Shown here: positions 1 through 7,159 of the stretch, one piece after another
Numbering within the stretch: the stretch's first letter is position 1
Layout: every line of letters begins with the position of its first letter
From: Acetobacteraceae bacterium
Lineage (GTDB): Bacteria; Pseudomonadota; Alphaproteobacteria; Acetobacterales; Acetobacteraceae
Direction of reading: 5' to 3'
NCBI GenBank assembly: GCA_027306955.1
Contig: DAHUXX010000086.1
Span: 1 to 21,841, forward strand
DNA length: 21,841 nt
Notes under the pieces: model-generated
The model's database searches: none
The model's input: the letters and a program-made list of their open reading frames with translations, nothing else
Told to the model about the DNA's origin: nothing
Position numbers and translations under genes: made by a program

Positions 1-1383
1 GCGGATCTCCCCGGTGCGCTGGTCGTAGCGCTGCAGCGCGCCCATGCCGCCGACCGAGGAGCCGATGGCGCCGCAATAGACGATGTGCGGCTTGTCCGGG
101 TTGACGGCGATGAAGCCGCTCTCGCCGGTGCCGGGATAGAAACAGTCGCCGATCGGGATCGCGCCCCAGATCGCGGCGGAGGGGGTGGCGATCGCCGAGT
201 TGTCCTGCTGCGTGCCGTAGACCGTGTACGGGTATCTCGTATCGGTATCGATCCGGTAGAACTGGCTCGTCTTCTGGTTGTAGATCGTGGACCAGGTGAG
301 CCCGCCGTTGAAGGAGACGCAGGCGCCGCCGTCATTGCCTTCGACCATCCGCGCGGGATCCACGGGATCGATCCAGAGGTCGTGGTTGTCGCCGTGCGGC
401 GTCATGATCTCGGTCCACTCGGCACCGGCGTCGGTGGACTTCCACATCTGGAAGTTGGTGACGTAGACCGTGTCCGGGTGCACCGTGTCGGCGAAGACAT
501 GGGTGTAGTACCAGGGCCGGTGCATCAGGTCGCGGCTGTTGCACGCGAGCGTCCAGCGTTGCCCGTAGTCGTCCGAGCGATAGAGCCCGGTCTTGTCGCC
601 CACCGCCTCGATCAGCGCCCAGACGCGCCCCGCCTGGGCCGGCGAGACAGCGACACCGATCTTGCCCAGCATGCCGTCCGGCAGGCCGGGGGCGCGGGTG
701 ATCTCCTCCCACGTGTCGCCGCCATCGGTCGAGCGGAACAGCCCGCAGCCCGGACCGCCGCTTGAGATGTTCCAGAAATTGCGCCGCGTCTGCCAGATGG
801 TCGCGAACAGGATGCGCGGGTTCGACATGTCCATCGCGATGTCGACCGCGCCGGAATCGGCATTTCGGTACAGCACCTTTTCCCAGGTCCCGCCGCCGTC
901 CTTCGAGCGATAAACGCCGCGTTCCTCGTTCGGGCCGAAGATGTCGCCGAGGGCCGCGACATAGACGAGGTCGGGGTCGTGCGGATGCACGACGATGCGC
1001 CCGATATGCTTGCTGCCCTTGAGGCCGATATGCTTCCAGGTCTCGCCGGCATCGCTCGAGCGGTACATGCCGTCGCCGTAGGACACATCCAGGCGGATCG
1101 TCGTCTCGCCGGTTCCCGCGTACACCACGTTGGAATCGGAGCGCGCCACCGCCAGCGCGCCGATCGCGGCGATGCCGAGGAACCCGTCCGTCATGCAGCG
1201 CCAGTACACGCCGCCATCGATGGTCTTCCACACGCCGCCGGCGCAGGCGCCGAAGTAGAACACCATCGGGTCGTTGGCATCGCCCGCCACCGCCACCACC
1301 CGTCCGCCGCGCGGCGGGCCGATGCACCGCCAGGTCAGAGCTTCGAGCTTCTCCGGCTCCGGAGCGCGGGCGAGGTCGGTCAT
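1..1383 (-). CDS. BNR/Asp-box repeat protein (sialidase/sortilin-like beta-propeller), C-terminus beyond the edge
   Basis: The frame is open from an ATG at 1383 to the left edge, giving 461 residues with no stop, so the gene is partial at its 3' end. Seven Asp-box motifs (S-x-D-x-G-x-x-W) are visible near residues 53-61, 109-116, 160-167, 218-225, 270-277, 316-323 and 357-364 (the last is degenerate, with N for D). Such repeats mark the blades of BNR/WD40-like beta-propellers of the sialidase/VPS10 type. The opening segment, with IGPPRGGRVVAVAG near residues 21-34 and GGVWKTIDGG near 49-58, is typical of large proteins annotated as glycosyl hydrolases or BNR-repeat proteins. Most of these have no proven activity. 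No signal peptide is visible: the N-terminus is MTDLARAPEPEKLEALTW, so a cytoplasmic location is inferred unless the true start differs. It lies 150 bp downstream of the GH42-like gene on the same strand but has a candidate promoter of its own. The substrate is unknown. Confidence 0.85.
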   Translation of the reverse strand, partial: MTDLARAPEPEKLEALTWRCIGPPRGGRVVAVAGDANDPMVFYFGACAGGVWKTIDGGVYWRCMTDGFLGIAAIGALAVARSDSNVVYAGTGETTIRLDVSYGDGMYRSSDAGETWKHIGLKGSKHIGRIVVHPHDPDLVYVAALGDIFGPNEERGVYRSKDGGGTWEKVLYRNADSGAVDIAMDMSNPRILFATIWQTRRNFWNISSGGPGCGLFRSTDGGDTWEEITRAPGLPDGMLGKIGVAVSPAQAGRVWALIEAVGDKTGLYRSDDYGQRWTLACNSRDLMHRPWYYTHVFADTVHPDTVYVTNFQMWKSTDAGAEWTEIMTPHGDNHDLWIDPVDPARMVEGNDGGACVSFNGGLTWSTIYNQKTSQFYRIDTDTRYPYTVYGTQQDNSAIATPSAAIWGAIPIGDCFYPGTGESGFIAVNPDKPHIVYCGAIGSSVGGMGALQRYDQRTGEIR

Positions 1384-1414
1384 GGGCTGGTCCGTTCCTT
1401 CTCTGTTTCGTGGC

Positions 1415-1442
1415 ACGCTAGACGCTCCGCGCGGCGATGCAA
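1415..1442 (-). promoter_or_regulatory. Candidate sigma70-type promoter for the BNR-repeat gene
   Basis: On the minus strand, TTGCAT (1442-1437) and TAGCGT (1420-1415) are separated by 16 bp. The predicted transcription start, near 1408, would leave a leader of about 25 nt with a weak AAGGA-like ribosome site. It sits in the only non-coding gap between this gene and the GH42-like gene. The call rests on pattern alone. Confidence 0.4.
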
Positions 1443-1533
1443 CCTTGCCCCGCGCATGGCACAGCGCCGGAAATCGGGAGCGTCGGATCGTTTCGCGTTC
1501 CGCGCCGCATCCGCCACGCCAACGGAATTCGCG

Positions 1534-3330
1534 TCAACGCACCGCGACGATTTCCGGCAGCGCCGGCCCCAGGGTGAAGGCTAGCCGCCCGGCGCTCGCC
1601 GGGCCGGGCGCGGGGTAGACTGGCGTGAGTTGCCGCCCCGGCACCGCCAGCACCAGGTCGCGCGTATCCGTGGCGCCCGCGGTCGCCTGCACCGAGACCA
1701 GCAGTCCCGCGCCCTCGCGCCGGACATGGATCTCGACCTGCGCCGCCGGTGCGCCGCCCTCGAGCACCGAGACCGGTGCCGGCACCAGCCCCGCGACATC
1801 GCCGAGCGGCAGCAGCGTCATCCCCGCGAGCAGCGGCGCCGCCCGCCGGCGTCCGTACGCGTGATAGGCGCCCGGCACGATATCCGCCGCAAGCTTCCCG
1901 CCCGCCGTCGCGAAACGCTTGATCGCCGTCCCCGCGGCATCGGACAGCGCCAGTACCTGTGGCATCGCCAGCACATCAAGCCCGCGCAGCCCGCCATGCG
2001 CGACCATGGCGTCGGTCAGCAGCACCGGCCGCAGCCCGCGCGCGGCGAGGCTGTGCAGCAGCGCCACCAGCGCGCGCCGCGCCGGCGTGCTTGCCGCGTC
2101 CTCGTCGCCGGAGGTGCGCTGCGCCCAGTCGGTTTTCTCGCCGCGCCGCGCCAGCAGCCAGGCAAGCCGGAAGCTCTCCTGCGAGACCAGGATTCCGACC
2201 GGCGCCGTCGGCTCCGGTGCCGCGATGAGGCGCTTTCCCAGCGGCCCCGCGAGCGCATGGAAAACCGGCGCGAGGCCCAGCCCGCGCGCCGACGGCTTGT
2301 CGTTCGTGCCGATGATCGAGGGCTCGTCCCAGATGATCAGCCCGCGCGTGCCGCGCAACGCCTCGCGCCACGTGTGCCAGACCTCGTCTGGTCCCGCGAA
2401 ACTCGTGCTCAACAGCACCGCATGCGGATTGAAGGCTCGCGCCATCACGAGCGAGCCAAAGAAATCGTAGATCTCGAACACGTCGGCACTGGGCGCGAGA
2501 CGCCGCCAGTCATAACCGCCCCATCCCATCGGCTGCCCGCCCTCGAGCGCCGATCGCGCGCCGGAATCGGCGCTGTGGATGGCCGCCGTGCCGCGCGCCA
2601 CCGCGGCCGCGAAACGCGCGTCCATGAACGCCTTGAAGTCCGACCAGGCGGTGTAGTTGCCGTCGCTGCGCGCCAGCGCCGCGTCCGTCAGTTCCGGCTG
2701 CACGTCCGCCCAGCTTGCGTCATGCGCGCCCCAGGCGCGGTCGAGCACGGCGATGCTGCCGTAACGCTTGCGCAACCATGACCGGAAGATCGCGAGGCTC
2801 GACGGCGAGGTGTCGAAGTCCCAGGCCGAGGCGAGATCGGCGATCCCGGGCTCGTCGGCGAGATTGTAGAACAGCGGTGTCGCGCCAAACACGCCGACGG
2901 TCGCGGCGAGGCGTTGCGCGATCAGCCGCTGCCAGGCCGGGTTCTCGAAGCCGGGATGGCGGTGGAACAGCGCGGGGACGTGCGGCGAGACCCGGCGCAG
3001 CGCCCGCAACCTGTCCATCTGCCAGGTTGGCGGATGGTTCGGGAAGTAGCGGTGATAGGCGCTGTAATAATCGGTCGCGATGTTCTCGACATAGAAGCCG
3101 AGCCCCGCCGCCTCGATCGGCGCCGCCTCCCGCCGGAGCGCAGCGGTGTCCACCGGATCGCTGCGGCTGGCGATGATGCGCCCGTCCGTGACCCCGAGCG
3201 CTTTCGCCGCCGCCAGCGCCGCGGCGCTGCGGCTGGCCTGCCAGAGGATGACGTGAAAGGAACGCCACGGCGCCGGCCCCACCCCGCCGGCGAGCAGCGC
3301 CGCGACCAGCAGGAGTGCCGCGCGCCTCAC
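1534..3330 (-). CDS. Secreted GH42-like (beta-galactosidase-type TIM-barrel) glycosidase, translationally coupled to hpnN
   Basis: The protein has 598 residues from a GTG at 3330. The start is chosen because its GTGA overlaps the hpnN stop and because it yields a signal peptide: VRR, then a hydrophobic run near residues 4-18, with likely cleavage around 20. That predicts export to the periplasm or beyond. Residues 150-210 resemble the GH42/GH42-like core: FYNLADEPG (154-162), then IFRSWLRKRYGS (181-192), then LDRAWG (196-201). E160 sits where the GH42 acid/base Glu follows Asn, but here the preceding residue is Asp. The nucleophile is not obvious; E263, E286 and E336 (in IIWDEPS) are candidates. 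The C-terminal part (about 360-598) has a flavodoxin-like, trimerisation-type look (LLTDAMVA, LDVLAMPQ) followed by a beta-rich tail. Substrate unknown. The hpnN overlap suggests a role tied to envelope lipids or glycans, which is inference. Confidence 0.8.
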   Translation of the reverse strand: MRRAALLLVAALLAGGVGPAPWRSFHVILWQASRSAAALAAAKALGVTDGRIIASRSDPVDTAALRREAAPIEAAGLGFYVENIATDYYSAYHRYFPNHPPTWQMDRLRALRRVSPHVPALFHRHPGFENPAWQRLIAQRLAATVGVFGATPLFYNLADEPGIADLASAWDFDTSPSSLAIFRSWLRKRYGSIAVLDRAWGAHDASWADVQPELTDAALARSDGNYTAWSDFKAFMDARFAAAVARGTAAIHSADSGARSALEGGQPMGWGGYDWRRLAPSADVFEIYDFFGSLVMARAFNPHAVLLSTSFAGPDEVWHTWREALRGTRGLIIWDEPSIIGTNDKPSARGLGLAPVFHALAGPLGKRLIAAPEPTAPVGILVSQESFRLAWLLARRGEKTDWAQRTSGDEDAASTPARRALVALLHSLAARGLRPVLLTDAMVAHGGLRGLDVLAMPQVLALSDAAGTAIKRFATAGGKLAADIVPGAYHAYGRRRAAPLLAGMTLLPLGDVAGLVPAPVSVLEGGAPAAQVEIHVRREGAGLLVSVQATAGATDTRDLVLAVPGRQLTPVYPAPGPASAGRLAFTLGPALPEIVAVR

Positions 3331-5897
3331 CTGGCCAGCAACGCCGGCAGGAACACCAGCGTCGCCACCAGCGTGCAGAACAGGCTTACCAGCAGCAACA
3401 CGCCCATGCTCGCGGTCCCCGGATGCGCGCTGGCCGCCAGCGAACCGAAGGCGGTCGCTGTCGTCAAGGCCGAGAACAGGATCGCTCGGGCCGTCGCGGT
3501 GCCCAGAAAATGGCGCGCGCCGGCGCGGTGGTTGACCACGAAATACACGTTGAACGAGACGCCGACGCCCAGCAGCAGCGGCAGCGCGATGATGTTGGCG
3601 AAGTTGATCGGCAGCGGCACCACGACGATGGCGATCGCCGTCATCAGCGCCGAGAGCAGCAGCGGCGCCAGCACCCGCGCCGCGTCGTCCGCGCGCCGCA
3701 GCACCAGCGCCAGCAGCACCGCGATCGCGGCCAGCGCGCCGATCGCCGCCATGCGGAACGCGCGCACGATGGTGACGCCGCTGTCGACGATGACGACGGC
3801 AGAGCCCATCGCGTCCGGCGCGACGGACCGCACCGCGGCGACGAAGCGCCGCAGCCCCGCGGGTTTGCGCGCGTCGGGCCCGGCCACCGCCTCCACCCGC
3901 ACGCGCCCGTCCGGCAGCTGCCACTCCCTCACCAGCAATTTCGGCAGGTTCGCGAGCGTCACAGGCTGCGCGCCGAGCCCCGCGCGCAGGTCGTTGAGCG
4001 CCGCGGGCAGGAAGCGCGTCAGCGCGTCATTGGCGGCGAACAGCGTGGCGTCCGGCGCGCGCTCGAGCTTCGTGAGGTCCGCGCCGATCAGCGCACGCGT
4101 CGCGCCGGGCTTCACCTCGCCCTTCTGGACCACCCGCTCGATCGCCGTCGCCGCGGTGCGCGCCGCGAGCCTGATGTCGCTCGCCTGCACCGGCGCCGCG
4201 GGGCTGGGCGGCGACAGGCTCGGCATCAGCAGCGACGCCGCGTCCTGGATCAGCGCCAGCTTGTGCGCCTGGTCGGTCGGCACGAAGCTCGACAGCGTGC
4301 GCACCTGCGCCACCTGCGGCAACGCCGAGAGACGTTTCGTCATGGTATCGGCCGCCGTCACGTTGCGCGCGACCACTTCCGCCACATAGGGGGTCGTGAC
4401 CGGCGAGGACATCAGCGACTTCAGCGTGCGCATCGCCTCGGTGTTCGGGTTCTGGGTGTGCAGCGGGTCGCCGTCGAACGGGATGCGCGGCAGCAGCACC
4501 GCGCCCAGCACCGCCACCACCGCGAAGCCCGCGAGCACCAGGCGGCGGACCGGCACCAGCCGGTCTTCGATCCGCCCGGCCCAGGCAAACCCGACCTCGG
4601 CACCTTCGGAACGCGGCCGCGTGAGCGCCAGCATCGCCGGCAGCACGGTCAGCGTGCAGCAAAGCGCGACCACCATGCCAGCGCCCGCGATCAGCCCCAG
4701 CTCCGCCACCCCCGCGAAGTCGGTCGGCACGAAGGAGAGGAATCCCGCGGCCGTCGCCAGCGCCGCGACCCCGATCGCCGGGCCTGCGTGGTAGCCAGTC
4801 GCCATCATCGCGATCTTCGGTTCCGGATACTGGTGCAGCTGCTCGCGGAAGCGCACGCAGAACTGGATCGCGAAATCCACCGCGATGCCGACAAACAGCA
4901 CCGCGAACGCCACCGAGACGAGATTGAGCGTGCCCACGGCGAGCGCCGCGAACCCCAGGGTCAGCGCCAGGCCCACCACCAGCGTGACCACGATGGGTAC
5001 CACGAGCCGCCAGGACCGTGCGGCCAGGAACAGCCACAGCAGCACCAGCAGCGCGGTGATGAGCAGGGCCCGCGCGGCGCCCTGCTTGATGCTCGCGAAC
5101 TGCTCGTCCGCCAGCGGCACGGAACCAGTGAGCGCCACGCTCGCGCGCCCCGCCATCACCTCCGGCAGCTTCGCGATCGCCGCGCGCACGGCGTCGGTCG
5201 CCACTTTCCCGGGCTCCAGCACGCGGTGGTTGAGCACCGGCGTGATCAGCACAAAGCGTTCGGGCCCCGCGAGATCGGCGAGCCCGCCCGCCAGCAGCTG
5301 CTGCCAGGACAGCGGGGCTGCCTTGCCCGCCAGCGCCGCCTGCAGCGTGTGGTGGAACGCCGCCAGCGCCGGCTCCATCGGCCCGGTGGCTGCACCGTGC
5401 TCCACCCCGACCGCGACCAGGGTCAACGCCGCGAACAGGCCGCGCGCCGTGGGATCCGCCGCGAGCTGGCCGAGGAAGGGCTGGGCGTCGATCGTCCGGT
5501 TCAGCAGCGCCGAGAGTTCCTTGGTGTCGAGGAACAGCATCCCGCTCTGCTGGAACCAGGCCCCGGCATCGGGCCGCCGCACCGCGCGGATCGAGGGCAC
5601 GTGCGTCAGCGCCGCCGCCAGCTGCGCCGCAGCGGCGTCCGTCTCCTCTGGCGTCTTGCCGCGCACCACCGCGACAATGAGGTTGTTGTTCTGCGGGAAG
5701 GCCTTGTCGTAGGCGATCTCCCGCTGCCGCCAGGGCAGCGACGCGGCGAACAGATGGTCGGTGTTGGTGTCGATGCCGAGCCGCAGCCAGGCAGCGGCCA
5801 GCGCGAGCAGCGTGAGGACAAGGGCGGCGAGCAGCACCCGGCCGGCCCGTTGCCGGCACGCCTCGACGAGGTGTGCCAGCCGCAAGGGGAGCGTCAT
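3327..5897 (-). CDS. hpnN: Hopanoid-associated RND transporter HpnN (MMPL family)
   Basis: HpnN-type proteins are inner-membrane RND transporters needed to move hopanoids to the outer membrane. The 856-residue product has the expected layout: TM1 near residues 20-38, then a large periplasmic domain beginning GIDTNTDHLFAASLPWRQRE (41-60), typical of HpnN. Next come a five-to-six-helix MMPL bundle (about 274-425, with VGIAVDFAIQF and D341), a second periplasmic domain, and a second bundle ending LVFLPALLAR. The second-bundle signature GVGVSFNVYFVVNHR resembles HpnN rather than drug pumps. The ATG at 5897 is preferred; an in-frame ATG at 5915 would add MVYAAR but lies inside a candidate promoter. 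No other hpn or shc gene is in view, so the transporter is detached from a hopanoid synthesis cluster as far as can be seen. The downstream GH42-like gene overlaps by 4 bp, so both are probably on one mRNA. Confidence 0.88.
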   Translation of the reverse strand: MTLPLRLAHLVEACRQRAGRVLLAALVLTLLALAAAWLRLGIDTNTDHLFAASLPWRQREIAYDKAFPQNNNLIVAVVRGKTPEETDAAAAQLAAALTHVPSIRAVRRPDAGAWFQQSGMLFLDTKELSALLNRTIDAQPFLGQLAADPTARGLFAALTLVAVGVEHGAATGPMEPALAAFHHTLQAALAGKAAPLSWQQLLAGGLADLAGPERFVLITPVLNHRVLEPGKVATDAVRAAIAKLPEVMAGRASVALTGSVPLADEQFASIKQGAARALLITALLVLLWLFLAARSWRLVVPIVVTLVVGLALTLGFAALAVGTLNLVSVAFAVLFVGIAVDFAIQFCVRFREQLHQYPEPKIAMMATGYHAGPAIGVAALATAAGFLSFVPTDFAGVAELGLIAGAGMVVALCCTLTVLPAMLALTRPRSEGAEVGFAWAGRIEDRLVPVRRLVLAGFAVVAVLGAVLLPRIPFDGDPLHTQNPNTEAMRTLKSLMSSPVTTPYVAEVVARNVTAADTMTKRLSALPQVAQVRTLSSFVPTDQAHKLALIQDAASLLMPSLSPPSPAAPVQASDIRLAARTAATAIERVVQKGEVKPGATRALIGADLTKLERAPDATLFAANDALTRFLPAALNDLRAGLGAQPVTLANLPKLLVREWQLPDGRVRVEAVAGPDARKPAGLRRFVAAVRSVAPDAMGSAVVIVDSGVTIVRAFRMAAIGALAAIAVLLALVLRRADDAARVLAPLLLSALMTAIAIVVVPLPINFANIIALPLLLGVGVSFNVYFVVNHRAGARHFLGTATARAILFSALTTATAFGSLAASAHPGTASMGVLLLVSLFCTLVATLVFLPALLAR

Positions 5898-5904
5898 GCG
5901 CGCC

Positions 5905-5932
5905 GCATAGACCATGATCCGCGTCGGCGAAA
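5905..5932 (-). promoter_or_regulatory. Candidate promoter of hpnN, giving a leaderless or near-leaderless mRNA
   Basis: On the minus strand, TTTCGC (5932-5927) and CTATGC (5910-5905) are 16 bp apart, and seven bases separate the -10 from the ATG at 5897. Transcription would then start at or next to the start codon. No Shine-Dalgarno sequence is visible. The -35 match is weak. Confidence 0.3.
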
Positions 5933-5962
5933 CCATCATTGCCTGGGAGGACCAACCCGCTT

Positions 5963-5991
5963 TTGACCTCGGCCACGCGAGGCGGCATGAA
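5963..5991 (+). promoter_or_regulatory. Weak candidate promoter of the MetE-like gene
   Basis: TTGACC (5963-5968) is followed after 17 bp by CATGAA (5986-5991). Transcription from about 5998 would give an 18-nt leader that carries the strong GGAGGA site. The -35 is good and the -10 is poor. The 118-bp divergent gap (5898-6015) otherwise shows no riboswitch-like structure. Confidence 0.25.
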
Positions 5992-6004
5992 GTCGACCGA
6001 TTGT

Positions 6005-6010
6005 GGAGGA
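6005..6010 (+). promoter_or_regulatory. Strong ribosome binding site that sets the MetE-like start
   Basis: GGAGGA lies 5 bp before the ATG at 6016. It fixes this start over an in-frame ATG at 5914, which would add an unconserved leader overlapping the hpnN promoter region. Confidence 0.8.
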
Positions 6011-6015
6011 TACCG

Positions 6016-7137
6016 ATGGCCCAGCCGCCCCCCGCCCGCCCGCCCTTCCGCGCCGACCATGTCGGCAGCCTGCTGCGCCCGCCGGCGCTGCGCGACGCCC
6101 GGGCGAAACACGCGGCGGGAGACCTCCCGGCCGCCGAGCTGCGCGCGGTCGAGGACCGGTTCATCGCCGAGGCCATCGGCAGGCAGGAATCCATCGGCCT
6201 GCGCGCCGCGACCGACGGCGAGTTCCGCCGCGCCTACTGGCACTACGATTTCGTGGCCAGGCTCGGCGGCACCGAGCTCTACGTCCCGGAGCAGCACATT
6301 GAGTTCAAGGGCGGCGTGAAGCTGCCGCACATGCTGCGCGTCACTGGCCGCATCGCCTGGACGCAGCCGGCCTTCATCGACGATTTCCGCTTCGTCGCCA
6401 GCCACGTGAAGACCGCCGTCGCCAAGCAGACCATCCCCGCCCCCTCGGTCGTGCATTTCCGCGGCGGGCGCAATTCCATCGACCGCCGCGTCTACCCGGA
6501 GATGGGCGCGTTCTTCGACGATCTCGCCCGCGCCTATCACCACGCGGTGCAGGCCTTCGCCACCGCCGGCTGCCGCTACCTGCAGCTCGACGAGGTCAAC
6601 ATCGCCTATCTCTGCGATCCCGAGCAGATCGCCGGGCTCAAGGCACGCGGCGACTACGTGGAGAACCTGCTCGGCATCTACGCCGACCTGATCAACCGCG
6701 CGATCGCCGACCGCCCCGACGACATGGTGGTCTCAATGCATCTCTGCCGCGGCAATTTCCGCTCCACCTTTGTCGCCAGCGGCGGCTACGAGCCGGTGGC
6801 GGAGGTGCTGTTCAACCAGATCGGCGTCGACGCCTACTTCATGGAGTGGGACACCGAGCGCGCCGGCGGGTTCGAGCCGCTGCGCTTCGTCCCCCGCGGC
6901 AACAAGATCGTGGTGCTCGGCCTGGTCACCACCAAGACCGGCGTGCTGGAATCGAAGGACGAGCTGAAGCGGCGCATCGAGGCGGCGAGCCGTTTCGTGC
7001 CGCTCGAACAGCTCGCCCTCTCGCCGCAATGCGGCTTCGCCAGCACCGAGGAGGGCAACCTGCTCACCGTGGATGAGCAATGGCGCAAGCTCGAGCTTTG
7101 CGTCGAGGTCGCGCGCGAAGTCTGGGGCGCGGTCTAG
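6016..7137 (+). CDS. Cobalamin-independent methionine synthase-like protein (MetE C-terminal domain only, YxjG/YxjH type)
   Basis: The 373-residue protein matches the zinc-dependent catalytic half of MetE without the N-terminal half. The probable zinc ligands are all present: H242 and C244 in VSMHLCRGN, E277 in YFMEWDTE and C339 in LSPQCGFAS. The opening FRADHVGSLLRPPALRDAR (11-29), followed by TDGEFRRAYWHYDF (66-79), is typical of the stand-alone COG0620 YxjG/YxjH group. These are annotated as 5-methyltetrahydropteroyltriglutamate-homocysteine methyltransferases, although their methyl donor is often unproven. The same fold includes epoxyalkane:coenzyme M transferase and other zinc alkyl-transferases, so methionine synthesis is likely but not certain. 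A cytoplasmic enzyme is expected, as no signal peptide is present. The GT4 gene follows after 22 bp, so the two are probably co-transcribed despite unrelated roles. No MesX/DUF1852-like partner is in the window. Confidence 0.87.
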   Translation: MAQPPPARPPFRADHVGSLLRPPALRDARAKHAAGDLPAAELRAVEDRFIAEAIGRQESIGLRAATDGEFRRAYWHYDFVARLGGTELYVPEQHIEFKGGVKLPHMLRVTGRIAWTQPAFIDDFRFVASHVKTAVAKQTIPAPSVVHFRGGRNSIDRRVYPEMGAFFDDLARAYHHAVQAFATAGCRYLQLDEVNIAYLCDPEQIAGLKARGDYVENLLGIYADLINRAIADRPDDMVVSMHLCRGNFRSTFVASGGYEPVAEVLFNQIGVDAYFMEWDTERAGGFEPLRFVPRGNKIVVLGLVTTKTGVLESKDELKRRIEAASRFVPLEQLALSPQCGFASTEEGNLLTVDEQWRKLELCVEVAREVWGAV

Positions 7138-7159
7138 CCCCGGCGAACCGGCCACCAGG

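Noticed and set aside
85..765. Plus-strand open frame opposite the BNR-repeat gene
   Set aside because: It is the reverse complement of Asp-box codons in the true gene, with no ribosome site and no known motif.
3331..3924. Upstream extension of the GH42-like frame into hpnN
   Set aside because: The added residues are Ala/Arg/Gly-rich out-of-frame hpnN sequence. The signal peptide begins at the GTG at 3330.
3315..5966. Very long open frame on the plus strand opposite hpnN (about 880 codons)
   Set aside because: Its translation is Arg/His/Gln-rich low-complexity sequence with no domain, the normal result of the antisense of a GC-rich gene. The HpnN frame has clear family motifs and membrane segments.
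5916..6015. Possible SAM-II or cobalamin riboswitch before the MetE-like gene
   Set aside because: I find no paired stems or conserved core of either class in the short leader; only a Shine-Dalgarno sequence stands out.
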